A program made the translations under genes and the position numbers. Shown piece by piece: positions 1 through 8,752 of a stretch of 64,000 bases of DNA. Each line of letters opens with the position of its first letter. Positions within the stretch are counted from its first letter, which is position 1. Source of the stretch: Actinoallomurus iriomotensis (lineage in GTDB: Bacteria; Actinomycetota; Actinomycetes; Streptosporangiales; Streptosporangiaceae); assembly GCF_030269445.1 (NCBI RefSeq), contig NZ_BSTJ01000008.1, positions 496,001-560,000 on the forward strand. Direction: 5' to 3'. The notes below the pieces were generated by a model. That model made no database searches, was not told the DNA's origin, and saw only the letters and a list, made by a program, of their open reading frames with translations.

Positions 1-2
1 CC

Positions 3-1559
3 CAGATCGTGCTCGGATCCAGCCGCCGCGGCCGATGGCACCAGTACCTCTCCGGTCCCGGCGTGGGCGCGACCGTCGCCGGCCGGTCCGGCGACGTCGA
101 CGTGCACATCGTCACGCACGACTACGCCGGCAAGGGCCGTGGCCTGGCGACGGTCGCCCGCACCTCGCTGGGGCACCGGCGGCTGACCGCCGGCTGGCTG
201 CTCGCCGTGTGCGGCCCGCCGGCCCTCACCGGGGTCCTGTCGATCCCGGGGGCGCGGCTGGGCCTGCCCACCGAACTGCTGTTCTTCCTCGCCCTGACCG
301 TCGGGGTGGCCCTGGTCGGCGGGCTGTGGCCGGCCGTCGTGGCGGCCGTGGCGGGCTTCCTGCTCCTCAACTGGTACTTCACCCCGCCGCTGCACACCCT
401 GACGGTCGCCGAGCTGGAGAACGGCTTCGCGCTGTTCGTCTTCGTGGCGGTGGCCGTCGCGGTGGCCACCGTGGTCGACCTCGCCGCGCGCCGCAGCTCG
501 CAGGCCGCGCGGGCGCGCTCGGAGGCGACCACGCTCAGCCTGCTCGCGACGAGCGTCCTGCGGGGCGAGGACGCCCTGCCCGAGCTGCTCGAACGCGTAC
601 GGGAGACGTTCGGGCTGGCCTCGGTGTCCCTCCTGGAGCGGACCGGCGACACCTGGGAGCGGATCGCCTCCGCCGGCGCCGACCCGTGCGGACGGCCGGA
701 CGACGCCGACGTCCGCGTGCAGGTCAGCGACACCCTGACGCTGGCGCTGCGCGGCCGGGTGCTGCCCGCCGCGGACCGCCGCGTACTGGCCGCCTTCGCC
801 TACCAGGCCGCCGCGGCGCTGGACCGGCAGCGGCTCGCCGAGCAGGCGCGCCAGGCCCGTAGCCTCGCCGAGGGCAACAAGATCCGTACGGCCCTGCTCG
901 CCGCGGTCTCCCACGACCTGCGCACGCCGCTCGCCTCGATCAAGGCCAGTGTCGGCAGCCTGCGCTCGGATGAGGTCCAGTGGGACCCCGCCGACGAGGC
1001 CGAGCTGCTCGCCACGATCGAGGAGTCGGCCGACCGGCTCGACCGGCTGGTCGCCAACCTGCTCGACATGAGCCGCCTGCAGACCGGCGCGGTGAACCCG
1101 CTCACCCGCCCGATGTCGATCGACGAGGTCCTCGCGCCCTCACTGGCCAACGTGCCGGGCGACCAGGTGAAGATCGAGGTCCCCGAGGACCTCTCGCCGG
1201 TCCTGACCGACCCGGGCCTGCTGGAGCGGGCCCTGGCCAACGTCGTGGAGAACGCCGTACGGCACGGCGGCGACGAACCCGTGCGGATCTCGGCGAGTGA
1301 ACACGGCGGCGTGGTGGAGCTGCGGGTCACCGACCGCGGGCCGGGCGTGCCCGACTCGGCCAAGATCCAGATGTTCGAGCCGTTCCAGCGGCTCGGCGAC
1401 CGCCCGCGCGGCGACGGCGTCGGCCTGGGCCTCGCCGTGGCGCGTGGCTTCGCCGAGGCGATCGGCGGCGACCTGCACGCCGAGGACACCCCCGGCGGCG
1501 GGCTGACCATGATCTTCACCCTCCCGGTGGAGGCGCGTGACTCCGAGGAGGGCCTGTGA
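3..1559 (+). CDS. kdpD: KdpD osmosensitive K+ sensor histidine kinase (5' end cut by window)
   Basis: This is the C-terminal part of the sensor kinase that, with KdpE, controls high-affinity K+ uptake. The reading frame is open from base 3, so the N-terminal KdpD domain lies outside the window. The first visible residues match the end of the KdpD Usp-like domain. Counting from the GTG at 9, a four-helix DUF4118 membrane segment spans about residues 55-150, then a GAF-like region (about 190-270), a HisKA box VSHDLRTPL with phospho-His near 302, and a HATPase with ENAVRHGG, DRGPGVPD and GVGLGLAVARGF. It overlaps kdpE by GTGA, so the two are translationally coupled. The kdpFABC pump genes are not in view and would lie upstream. 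Confidence 0.95.
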   Translation, partial: QIVLGSSRRGRWHQYLSGPGVGATVAGRSGDVDVHIVTHDYAGKGRGLATVARTSLGHRRLTAGWLLAVCGPPALTGVLSIPGARLGLPTELLFFLALTVGVALVGGLWPAVVAAVAGFLLLNWYFTPPLHTLTVAELENGFALFVFVAVAVAVATVVDLAARRSSQAARARSEATTLSLLATSVLRGEDALPELLERVRETFGLASVSLLERTGDTWERIASAGADPCGRPDDADVRVQVSDTLTLALRGRVLPAADRRVLAAFAYQAAAALDRQRLAEQARQARSLAEGNKIRTALLAAVSHDLRTPLASIKASVGSLRSDEVQWDPADEAELLATIEESADRLDRLVANLLDMSRLQTGAVNPLTRPMSIDEVLAPSLANVPGDQVKIEVPEDLSPVLTDPGLLERALANVVENAVRHGGDEPVRISASEHGGVVELRVTDRGPGVPDSAKIQMFEPFQRLGDRPRGDGVGLGLAVARGFAEAIGGDLHAEDTPGGGLTMIFTLPVEARDSEEGL

Positions 1560-2230
1560 CGAGGGTGCTGGTGGTCGACGACGAGCCGCAGATCGTGCGT
1601 GCGCTGCGCATCAACCTGCGCGCCCGCGGCTACGAGGTGGACGCCGCGCCGGACGGCCGCACCGCCCTGGACCTGGCCGCGCGCCGGCACCCCGACGTGA
1701 TCGTGCTGGACCTCGGACTGCCCGACATGGAGGGGGCCGAGGTGATCAAGGGCCTGCGCGGCTGGACCAGCGTGCCGATCATCGTGCTGACCGCGCGGCA
1801 CGCCTCGGAGGAGAAGGTCGAGATCCTCGACGTCGGCGCGGACGACTACGTGACCAAGCCGTTCGGCATGGACGAGCTGCTGGCCCGGCTGCGCGCCGCC
1901 GTACGCCGATCGCAGCCGCCCGAGGAGGACGCCGTGGTCGTCACCGACGACTTCACCGTCGACCTGGCGGCCAAGAAGGCCACCCGCGACGGCTCGGACG
2001 TACGCCTGACGCCGACCGAGTGGCACGTCCTGGAGGTGCTGGTCCGCAACGCGGGCCGCCTGGTGAGCCAGCAGCAGCTTCTCCGCGAGGTGTGGGGTCC
2101 GTCGTACGCGAACGAGACCGGGTACCTGCGGGTGTACCTCGCCCAGCTGCGCCGCAAGCTGGAGGCCGACCCGTCCCGCCCCCGGCACCTGATCACCGAG
2201 CCGGGGATGGGCTACCGCTTCGAGCGCTGA
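1556..2230 (+). CDS. kdpE: KdpE OmpR-family response regulator
   Basis: Response regulator partner of KdpD. The receiver domain has the acidic pair VVDDE, phospho-acceptor D52 in VIVLDLGLPDMEG and the conserved Lys in VTKPFG. The C-terminal half is an OmpR/PhoB winged helix (LTPTEWHVLEVLVRNAG to GYRFER). The GTG start overlaps the kdpD stop. OmpR-family proteins bind direct repeats about 11 bp apart. Such an array occurs at 4744-4797 ahead of a potassium-type permease, a plausible local target by inference. The 3' end overlaps the convergent gene at 2193 by 38 bp. Confidence 0.95.
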   Translation: MTRVLVVDDEPQIVRALRINLRARGYEVDAAPDGRTALDLAARRHPDVIVLDLGLPDMEGAEVIKGLRGWTSVPIIVLTARHASEEKVEILDVGADDYVTKPFGMDELLARLRAAVRRSQPPEEDAVVVTDDFTVDLAAKKATRDGSDVRLTPTEWHVLEVLVRNAGRLVSQQQLLREVWGPSYANETGYLRVYLAQLRRKLEADPSRPRHLITEPGMGYRFER

Positions 2231-2735
2231 CCGGCGCGGTCAGCACGGCGCGCGCCCGTGCGTACAGGAGCCCCGACCGGGTGAGCGTCATCGCCATGGC
2301 CATGAAGATCAGCGCATCGGTGAGCGCGCCCTCCGACACCCGGTGGGCGGCCATCCACTCGCCCAGCCGGGCGCTCCAGAGGTGCGCGCTGCCGTAGGAG
2401 AAGAACATCCGCGCGGCGACCACGCCGATCCAGGCCAGCGCGTACGGCACACCCGCACGAGTCATCGCGCGGCGCCGCTCCTCGACGACCTCGGCGTACA
2501 CCGGCATGAGAGCGCTGACCACCAGGCCGAACAGCAGGCCCGCGGCCGCCCCGCCGATCTCCAGCATCAGGCCGTAGCCGCCGCTCGCGGCATTTCCGAG
2601 GAAGAACGGCACCACCGCGGCAGCGGTGATCACCGGACGCAGCACCCGGAACCGGCGGACCCTCCGGCGTCCGAGGTCCGACTCCAGCACCACCGCGAGT
2701 ACGGCGAGATTGACGATCCAGACACTGGCATCCAT
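2193..2735 (-). CDS. CcdC-like multi-pass membrane protein, function unknown
   Basis: Protein of 180 residues with about four to five hydrophobic helices. The N-terminus MDASVWIVNLAVLAVVL is membrane-embedded, followed by a basic stretch DLGRRRVRRFRVLRP and several small-residue helices. The ATG at 2735 is chosen because AGGAAGG lies 8 bases upstream on the minus strand and the first helix starts there; an upstream in-frame start at 2879 would add a non-hydrophobic tail. Arg/Lys clusters after helix 1 resemble DUF1453/CcdC-like proteins of actinobacteria, but this is a weak resemblance. It is transcribed divergently from the histidine kinase at 2902 and overlaps the kdpE end tail to tail. Confidence 0.7.
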   Translation of the reverse strand: MDASVWIVNLAVLAVVLESDLGRRRVRRFRVLRPVITAAAVVPFFLGNAASGGYGLMLEIGGAAAGLLFGLVVSALMPVYAEVVEERRRAMTRAGVPYALAWIGVVAARMFFSYGSAHLWSARLGEWMAAHRVSEGALTDALIFMAMAMTLTRSGLLYARARAVLTAPVSARSGSPSPAR

Positions 2736-2901
2736 GGCCGTGGCCTTCCTGCAGACGCGTTCCGACGGCGAAGAACCTAGGAACGCGGCCGCCCGCCCGT
2801 CGTCGACCCCGAGGCCGAGCAGGGTGGAGACGCGGGTTCTCCACCCGATCTCCACCCGGCGTCGGCGGGTGGATGCCACGCGGTCCTCTTAGGATTGCCG
2901 C

Positions 2902-4050
2902 GTGTCTCCGCGTGTGATGCCGACGCCACGCCGTGTGCTCGAGAGCACGCAGCCGCTGGTCCTGACGGCCGCGCTGGTGTGGGCGCTGCTGGACGAGAGC
3001 CTCAGCCGGCACGGCCGGCCGCCGGCGGCCGATGTCTGTGTGGCGCTGCTGGTACTCGGCTGGTGCGTCTGGGTGTGGTCGTCCCGGCGGCCCGCCGGGC
3101 AGCTCGGCGCGCTGGTGCTCTTCGCCGTCTCCGGTGGGGTGCTCGCCATGGTCGCCACCAGCGGTCCGGGCACCGCGGCGGGTGCGACGGCGCTCGCGAT
3201 CGCGGCCACCGGACGGCGGCCGGAGTCCTCGCTCGCGGTGCTGGGGGTCGCGATCCTGGGCACCGTGATCGCCGCCGTCGCCGCCGGTACGCCCCCGGCG
3301 ACGTGGCTGGGCTGCGCCGGGACGTTCCTGGGCTGCTGGGTCATCGGCGGCGTGCGGCGTTCGTACGGGCTGCGGGCCGAAGAGGCCGAGCACGCCCTCG
3401 CCCAGGAGCGCCGTGCCGTCGCCGCCGAGAAGCACGCCGCGGCGCTGGAGGAGCGCGCCCGCATCGCCCGGGAGATCCACGACATCCTGGCGCACTCGCT
3501 GTCCGCTCTCTCGGTGAACCTCAGTGCCGCCGAGGGGTTCCTGGCCGACGAACGGCTCCCCGCCGGACAGCGCGAACTGGTCAAGGCCCAGGAGTGCGTA
3601 CGCCGCGCCGGTCGCCTCGCCCGGGAGGGAATGGCCGAGACCCGCCAGGCCGTACTGGCGCTGCGCGAGGACCTCCGTCCGCTGACCGAGGCGCTGGCCG
3701 AACTCGCCGAGACCCACGGCGCCGCCGTGGAGGTCACCGGCTCACCGGTGGAGCCGTCCCCGGCCGCCGGCCTGGTGGCGTTCCGTACCGCGCAGGAGGC
3801 GCTGACCAACGCGCGCAAGCACGCTCCGGGCGCCGCGGTGCGCATCCGGCTGGACCACCGCGCCGACGTCATCGAGCTGACCGTGCGCAACGCCCCGCCC
3901 GAGGCCGGCGTGGCCCGGCCGCTCGCCGACTCCGGCACCGGCCACGGCCTGACCGGGCTGGCCGAACGCGCCGCCGTGGCCGGCGGCGTCTTGGAGGCGG
4001 GTGTGGAGGATGACGGTGGCTGGCGCGTCTGCCTGAGGATCTCCCCGTGA
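2902..4050 (+). CDS. NarL-type two-component sensor histidine kinase (HisKA_3)
   Basis: Sensor kinase of 382 residues. About four to five hydrophobic helices occupy residues 15-155 with no large extracytoplasmic domain, so it probably senses within the membrane. A short coiled coil rich in Ala, Glu and Arg (about 155-185) leads to the HisKA_3 box ARIAREIHDILAHSLSALS with His193. The C-terminal HATPase has EALTNARKHAPG and GHGLTGLAERA. The stop overlaps the response-regulator start by GTGA. The signal is not predictable from sequence. Confidence 0.93.
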   Translation: MSPRVMPTPRRVLESTQPLVLTAALVWALLDESLSRHGRPPAADVCVALLVLGWCVWVWSSRRPAGQLGALVLFAVSGGVLAMVATSGPGTAAGATALAIAATGRRPESSLAVLGVAILGTVIAAVAAGTPPATWLGCAGTFLGCWVIGGVRRSYGLRAEEAEHALAQERRAVAAEKHAAALEERARIAREIHDILAHSLSALSVNLSAAEGFLADERLPAGQRELVKAQECVRRAGRLAREGMAETRQAVLALREDLRPLTEALAELAETHGAAVEVTGSPVEPSPAAGLVAFRTAQEALTNARKHAPGAAVRIRLDHRADVIELTVRNAPPEAGVARPLADSGTGHGLTGLAERAAVAGGVLEAGVEDDGGWRVCLRISP

Positions 4051-4715
4051 GCGGCGTGGACGCGCCGGTCCGCGTCGTCCTGGCCGACGACCAGGCGGCC
4101 GTGCGTGAAGGGCTGGAGTTGCTGCTGGAGACGCTGCCCGGCATCGCCGTGGCGGCGGCAGCGGCGGACGGCGACGCCGCGGTGGAGGCGGTGGCCCGTA
4201 CCGAGCCCGACGTCGCCCTCCTCGACCTGCACATGCCCGGCTGTGACGGCATCGAGGCCACTCGCCGCATCCGGGAGCGGCACCCGGCGACCCAGGTCGT
4301 GGTGCTGACCACCTACGCCGACGACGACAGCATCCTGGGCGCGCTGCGGGCCGGCGCGCTGGGCTACCTCACCAAGGACGCCGGCCGGGAGGAGATCCGC
4401 CACGCCCTGCACGCCGCCGCGCACGGCCAGGCGGTGCTGGATCCCGCGGTGCAGCGGCGGCTCGTCGCGGCCGCCTCCCGTGCGTCGCGGCCCGCGGACT
4501 CCGGCGAGCTCACCGCCCGCGAGATCGAGGTGCTGCGGCTGCTGGCCACGGGCGGCTCCAACCGCGCCATCGCCCGGAGGTTGTTCATCAGCGAGGCGAC
4601 GGTGAAGACGCACATCAACCACATCTTCGCCAAGACCCGCTCGCCCGACCGCGCCGCCGCCGTCCGCTACGCGTACGACCACGGCTTCGTCCGGCCCGGC
4701 GAGACCGCCGGCTGA
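4047..4715 (+). CDS. LuxR/NarL-family response regulator
   Basis: Partner of the kinase at 2902. The receiver domain carries VLADDQ, phospho-acceptor D60 in VALLDLHMPGCDG, and Lys in YLTKDAG. A C-terminal LuxR helix-turn-helix (LTAREIEVLRLLATGGSN to ATVKTHINHIFAK) ends the protein. The GTG start overlaps the kinase stop by 4 bp. The next gene begins 120 bp downstream behind a repeat array, so the pair could also regulate that permease. Confidence 0.94.
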   Translation: MSGVDAPVRVVLADDQAAVREGLELLLETLPGIAVAAAAADGDAAVEAVARTEPDVALLDLHMPGCDGIEATRRIRERHPATQVVVLTTYADDDSILGALRAGALGYLTKDAGREEIRHALHAAAHGQAVLDPAVQRRLVAAASRASRPADSGELTAREIEVLRLLATGGSNRAIARRLFISEATVKTHINHIFAKTRSPDRAAAVRYAYDHGFVRPGETAG

Positions 4716-4728
4716 GCCACCAAGCCGG

Positions 4729-4797
4729 GCGTTAAAAAGGCGTGCGTTAGGAACGCGTTAAGAACGCCCGAGGCGGCGTTAAGGCACCGTTAGCGAC
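4729..4797 (+). promoter_or_regulatory. Tandem 11-bp direct repeats, putative OmpR/KdpE-type operator
   Basis: GCGTTA-type hexamers start at 4729, 4744, 4755 and 4776, and a CCGTTA variant at 4787. The second/third and fourth/fifth are spaced exactly 11 bp, one helical turn: the 11-mers GCGTTAGGAAC and GCGTTAAGAAC are adjacent at 4744-4765, and GCGTTAAGGCA and CCGTTAGCGAC at 4776-4797. The array ends next to the expected -35 region of the permease at 4836, whose -10-like TATTTG is at 4821-4826. This arrangement is typical of activator sites for OmpR/PhoB-family regulators. KdpE, encoded 2.5 kb upstream, is the obvious candidate, but no binding is shown. Confidence 0.6.
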
Positions 4798-4835
4798 GCC
4801 CGGACAGGGCCCCTTCGCCGTATTTGCTGGCGATT

Positions 4836-6824
4836 GTGAAGCAAGCCGTCCTCCACGCCCCCAAGCGTGTCCTCGTCGGCCGTCCGCTCCGGACCGGGCA
4901 GATGGGGGAGACACTCCTGCCCAAGAAGCTGGCCCTGCCGGTCTTCTGCAGCGACCCCCTGTCGTCCGTGGCGTACGCGACGGAGGAGATCCTGCTCGCG
5001 CTCAGCCTCGGCGGGCTCGCCATGCTCACCCTGTCCTGGTGGGTGGGCGCCGGCGTCGTCTTCCTGCTGCTCGTCGTCGTGGCGTCGTACCGGCAGACGT
5101 GCCACGCCTACCCGGGCGGCGGCGGGGCGTACGCGGTCAGCCGGGCCAACCTGGGCGAGAACGCCTCGCTGATCGCGGCGAGCGCGCTGCTCATCGACTA
5201 CGTGATGACCGTCGCCGTGTCGGTCGCCGCGGGCGTCGCCAACGTCGTGTCGGCCATCCCGGCGCTGGGGCCGCACGCGGTGGGCATCGCGCTCAGCCTC
5301 ATCGCGATCATCGCGGTGATGAACCTGCGCGGCGTCAAGGAGTCCGGCCGCGCCTTCGCGATCCCCACGTACGGCTTCGTGGCCAGCGTGTTCGTCATGG
5401 TGGCCGCCGGGTTCGTACGCGCGGCGTTCGGGCACGCGCCGTCCGCCGAGTCGGCGTCGCTGACCGTCCACGCCTCGCACGGGACGGCCGGGGCCGCCGC
5501 GGTGCTGCTGGCGCTGCGCGCCTTCGCCCAGGGCTGTACGGCGCTGACCGGCGTCGAGGCGGTCAGCAACGGCGTGCCGAACTTCAAGCCGCCCAAGAGC
5601 AGGAACGCCGCCACCACTCTGACGATCATGGGCCTGCTCGCCGTGACGATGTTCGGCGGCATCACCGCGCTCGCCTCCATCGCCCACGTGCACATCGCCG
5701 AGGACCCGGCGCAGCTCGTCGGCGCGCCGCGCGGCTACGAGCAGAAGACGGTGGTCGCCCAGCTCAGCGGCGCGGTGTTCGGCCACGGGTCGTTGCCGTT
5801 CTTCCTGATCCAGGCGTTCACCGCCGCGATCCTGGTGCTGGCGGCCAACACGGCTTTCAACGGCTTCCCGATCCTGGCCTCGATCCTCGGCGGCGACGGG
5901 TACCTGCCGCGCCAGTTCGCCCGGCGCGGCGACCGGCTGGTCTTCAGCAACGGCATCGTGATCCTGTCGCTGCTCGCCGGCGCGCTGATCTGGGCGTTCG
6001 ACGCCAGCACCACGCGCCTCATCCAGCTCTACATCATCGGCGTGTTCGTGTCGTTCACGCTGAGCCAGAGCGGGATGGTCAAGCACTGGGGCGACGAGCT
6101 GCGCCGTACGACCGATCCGGCGGGGAGACGCGCGATCCACCGGTCCCGGGCGATCAACCTCGTCGGCGCGGTCCTCACCGGCCTGGTCCTGGTGATCGTG
6201 CTGCTCACCAAGTTCCTGCACGGCGCCTGGATCGTGGTCGTCACGCTGCCGCTGGTCTTCCTGATGATGAAGGCGATCAACCGGCACTACCGGCGGGTGG
6301 CCGCCGAACTCGAGCCGAAGGAGGAGGGCGTGCCGCTGCCCAGCCGCATCCACGCGATCGTGCTGGTCTCCAAGCTGCACACGCCGACGCTGCGGGCGCT
6401 GGCGTTCGCGCGCGCGACCCGGCCGAGCACGCTGACCGCCCTGTCGGTGGCGACGAGCGAGGAGGAGGCGGCGACGCTGGAACGCGAGTGGAGCGAACGC
6501 GACCTTCCGGTGCCGTTGAAGATCCTCGACTCCCCGTACCGGGACATCACCGGGCCGGTGCTCGACTACGTCGGGCGGGTACGGACCAAGAGCCCGCGCG
6601 ACGTGGTGTGCGTGTTCATCCCGGAGTACGTCGTCGGGCGCTGGTGGGAGCAACTGCTGCACAACCAGAGCGCGTTCCGGCTGAAGGCGCGGCTGCTGTT
6701 CCGGCCGGGCGTCATGGTCACGAGCGTGCCGTGGCAGCTCGGATCGGCCAAGGCGGCCCTGGCCCGGCGCCCGGAGGACACGGGTTTCGCGGCCCGGCGG
6801 AGGGTGCGCTCAGGTGCGGCGTGA
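4836..6824 (+). CDS. APC-superfamily permease, KimA-like (probable potassium uptake)
   Basis: Membrane transporter of 662 residues with about twelve helices in the first 470 and a cytoplasmic C-terminal region (IHAIVLVSKLHTPTLRALAFA to VVGRWWEQLLHNQSA) characteristic of the KimA-like subgroup of APC permeases. KimA is a K+/H+ symporter in Bacillus, so potassium is the likely substrate by family and by location beside kdpDE and trkA genes. The GTG at 4836 is preferred over a TTG at 4824 because it gives the usual short N-terminus before RVLVGRPLR. No Shine-Dalgarno is seen, and a -10-like box ends 9 bases upstream. A second member of the family lies at 14591-16627. Confidence 0.88.
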   Translation: MKQAVLHAPKRVLVGRPLRTGQMGETLLPKKLALPVFCSDPLSSVAYATEEILLALSLGGLAMLTLSWWVGAGVVFLLLVVVASYRQTCHAYPGGGGAYAVSRANLGENASLIAASALLIDYVMTVAVSVAAGVANVVSAIPALGPHAVGIALSLIAIIAVMNLRGVKESGRAFAIPTYGFVASVFVMVAAGFVRAAFGHAPSAESASLTVHASHGTAGAAAVLLALRAFAQGCTALTGVEAVSNGVPNFKPPKSRNAATTLTIMGLLAVTMFGGITALASIAHVHIAEDPAQLVGAPRGYEQKTVVAQLSGAVFGHGSLPFFLIQAFTAAILVLAANTAFNGFPILASILGGDGYLPRQFARRGDRLVFSNGIVILSLLAGALIWAFDASTTRLIQLYIIGVFVSFTLSQSGMVKHWGDELRRTTDPAGRRAIHRSRAINLVGAVLTGLVLVIVLLTKFLHGAWIVVVTLPLVFLMMKAINRHYRRVAAELEPKEEGVPLPSRIHAIVLVSKLHTPTLRALAFARATRPSTLTALSVATSEEEAATLEREWSERDLPVPLKILDSPYRDITGPVLDYVGRVRTKSPRDVVCVFIPEYVVGRWWEQLLHNQSAFRLKARLLFRPGVMVTSVPWQLGSAKAALARRPEDTGFAARRRVRSGAA

Positions 6825-6878
6825 TGTCACCTTTTCCCCCGCTTTGAATCTCGGATGGATGGCTTAGTCTTGCCAAAC

Positions 6879-7280
6879 ATGGATGACGTGCCCGACACGG
6901 GCGACGAGGACTCAGGGTCACGGGGTCTGCGCGGGTTCCTGCGCCGGCTGACGTCGAGCAAGGCCGAACTCGAGGCCCAGGAACTCCAGAAGACCAGCGG
7001 ATCCGAGGGCGCCACTCCCATCAAGGCGTGCGCCGCTCGTCGGCGTGCCTGCGTAGCGGGTACGCTACGGACTGTGACACTGCGGCCGCGGGGCGGAGCC
7101 CCCGCGCTGGAGGCCGAGCTCTACGACGGGTCCGACGTGATCGACCTCGTCTGGCTCGGCCGCCGGCGCATCGCCGGCATCGAGCCGGGCCGTCTCGTAC
7201 GCGCCGAGGGTCTCGTCAGCGTCCAGGACGGCCGTAAGGTCATGTTCAACCCGCGATACGAGCTGCGGGGCAGCGCGTGA
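6879..7280 (+). CDS. OB-fold nucleic-acid-binding domain protein
   Basis: Small protein of 133 residues. A charged N-terminus with LRGFLRRLTSSKAELEAQELQ is followed by an OB-fold (VAGTLRTVTLRPRGG to VMFNPRYELRG). Homologous proteins accompany DUF3159 and trkA genes in other actinobacteria; their role is unknown. The ATG at 6879 is chosen because a -10-like TAGTCT at 6865-6870 ends 8 bases before it with no ribosome site, suggesting a leaderless message; an upstream ATG at 6855 would lie inside that promoter. A 7-bp inverted repeat CGTAGCG-GGTA-CGCTACG (7052-7069) lies in the coding region. Confidence 0.85.
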   Translation: MDDVPDTGDEDSGSRGLRGFLRRLTSSKAELEAQELQKTSGSEGATPIKACAARRRACVAGTLRTVTLRPRGGAPALEAELYDGSDVIDLVWLGRRRIAGIEPGRLVRAEGLVSVQDGRKVMFNPRYELRGSA

Positions 7281-7312
7281 TCGATGACGCGGGCGCCCCC
7301 CGAGGAGGTCAG

Positions 7313-8023
7313 GTGAACGACCCGGCCCGGCGCGACTCGGGGTCCGCGGACCCGGCGCCCGAGGAGACGGCACCCGAGGTGCCGGAGAAGGCCGCGTACG
7401 ACACGGTCGAAGAGGCCGTCCGGGCCCAGCTCTCCAAGGCCCTCGGCGGTGCGCGCGGTGTCGTCGAGGCGGCCATCCCGACGATCGGCTTCACCGTCTC
7501 CTGGATCGTGACCAAGGAGCTGAAGCTCTCCCTCGGCATCGGCGCGGCACTCGCCGTGGTCCTGCTGCTCGTACGCCTCGCGCAGCGCTCCACCGTGCAG
7601 TTCGTGCTCAACAGCATCTTCGGCATCGCGATCGCGGCCCTGTTCGCGCTGCGGTCCGGCAAGGCGCAGGACGCGTTCCTGCCGGGCATCATCTACAACG
7701 CCGGCTACGCCGCCGCGCTGCTCCTGTCGATCGTCGTGCGCTGGCCGCTCGTCGGCTTCATCATCGGCTCGGTCACGGGCGACCCGACCGCCTGGCACCG
7801 CGACCGCGAGATCGTCCGGCTCTGCTCCCGGCTCACCTGGCTGCTGCTGATCCCGTGCCTGGTGCGCGTCGCGGTGCAGTACCCGCTCTACCTGGCCGGT
7901 CACGTGGCGTGGCTGGGGGCGGCGAAGGTCGTCATGGGCTGGCCGCTGCAGGTCGCCGGACTGGCGGCGATGGTCTGGCTGCTGGCCCGCGGCCGTACGC
8001 CCCTGGACCGCCCGGCTTCGTGA
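7313..8023 (+). CDS. DUF3159 family membrane protein
   Basis: Protein of 236 residues with an acidic, Pro-rich N-terminus and about six hydrophobic helices, matching the actinobacterial DUF3159 family of unknown function. The family signature region LSKALGGARGVVEAAIPTIG precedes helix 1. The GTG at 7313 is preferred because AGGAGG lies just upstream; an earlier GTG at 7277 overlaps the OB-fold stop and would add 12 residues. The tight link to the OB-fold gene indicates one transcript. The neighbouring trkA block is now about 8 kb away, beyond the rearranged patch. Confidence 0.88.
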   Translation: MNDPARRDSGSADPAPEETAPEVPEKAAYDTVEEAVRAQLSKALGGARGVVEAAIPTIGFTVSWIVTKELKLSLGIGAALAVVLLLVRLAQRSTVQFVLNSIFGIAIAALFALRSGKAQDAFLPGIIYNAGYAAALLLSIVVRWPLVGFIIGSVTGDPTAWHRDREIVRLCSRLTWLLLIPCLVRVAVQYPLYLAGHVAWLGAAKVVMGWPLQVAGLAAMVWLLARGRTPLDRPAS

Positions 8024-8089
8024 CTGTCCGTGGTCGTCACCGGGTATGAGGCGGACGGAAGCCTTGTCGTCTCATTCGGGGGACTTCGC

Positions 8090-8686
8090 ATGCCCGGCAA
8101 GTACCACCTGTTCGCGGTCGTCGCCCTGGGCGCGGGTGCCACCGCGCTCGGCGCCGCGGTGGCCGAACGCATGACCGGCGCCGCCGAGTCGGGGAGCGCC
8201 GTCATCAAGGACGCCACCGGCAAACAGGTCGGCATGCTGCGCGTCGCGACCTCGGGCGGCAAGACCAAGATCACCATCACGGCGCAGGACCTGCCGCCGG
8301 GCTACCACGGCTTCCACATCCACGCGAAGGGCGTCTGCGACCCGAGGTCGAAGGATCCGGCGACGGGCAGCCCGTTCTTCAGCGCGGGCCCCCACTTCGA
8401 CCTGGACGCCCACTCCCACCCGGCGCACTCGGGCGACCTGCCGCCTCTGCTGGTCAACGGGGACGGCACGGGCAGCGCGACGGTGAAGACCGACCGCTTC
8501 CAGTCCGCGCAGCTGTTCGATCGGGACGGCAGCGCGATCGTCATCCACGCGGCACCGGACAACCAGGCCAACATCCCCAAGCGCTACGCGGCGTCCGGCC
8601 CGGACGCCGAGACCCTCAAGACCGGCGACTCCGGCGCCCGCATCGCCTGCGGCGTCATCACGAAGCGTCAGTCCGGGCGCGGGTAG
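8090..8686 (+). CDS. sodC: Cu/Zn superoxide dismutase, exported
   Basis: Exported dismutase converting superoxide to hydrogen peroxide and oxygen. The 198-residue protein begins with a hydrophobic signal/anchor (KYHLFAVVALGAGATALGAAVA). Metal-ligand motifs are visible: GFHIH (Cu ligands), GVCDP (disulfide Cys), GPHFD and HPAHSGDLPPL (Zn-loop His and Asp), and IVIHAAPDN. The second disulfide Cys is in RIACGVI. The ATG at 8090 starts just before the signal sequence; an upstream GTG at 8030 would add an unlikely extension. It is a stand-alone gene. Confidence 0.92.
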   Translation: MPGKYHLFAVVALGAGATALGAAVAERMTGAAESGSAVIKDATGKQVGMLRVATSGGKTKITITAQDLPPGYHGFHIHAKGVCDPRSKDPATGSPFFSAGPHFDLDAHSHPAHSGDLPPLLVNGDGTGSATVKTDRFQSAQLFDRDGSAIVIHAAPDNQANIPKRYAASGPDAETLKTGDSGARIACGVITKRQSGRG

Positions 8687-8752
8687 GGCCGGGTCGCCGG
8701 TCCGAGCTCAGGCCTCAGTGCCGAGGCCCGCTATGATCTCGTCATCGCTTAG

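Noticed and set aside
2889-4682. Long minus-strand frame opposite the NarL-type kinase and regulator
   Set aside because: Shadow of well-supported two-component genes on the other strand; composition lacks protein-like character.
7052-7069. Inverted repeat CGTAGCG-GGTA-CGCTACG as an operator
   Set aside because: Lies inside the OB-fold coding region and encodes conserved residues (VAGTLR), so chance is likely.
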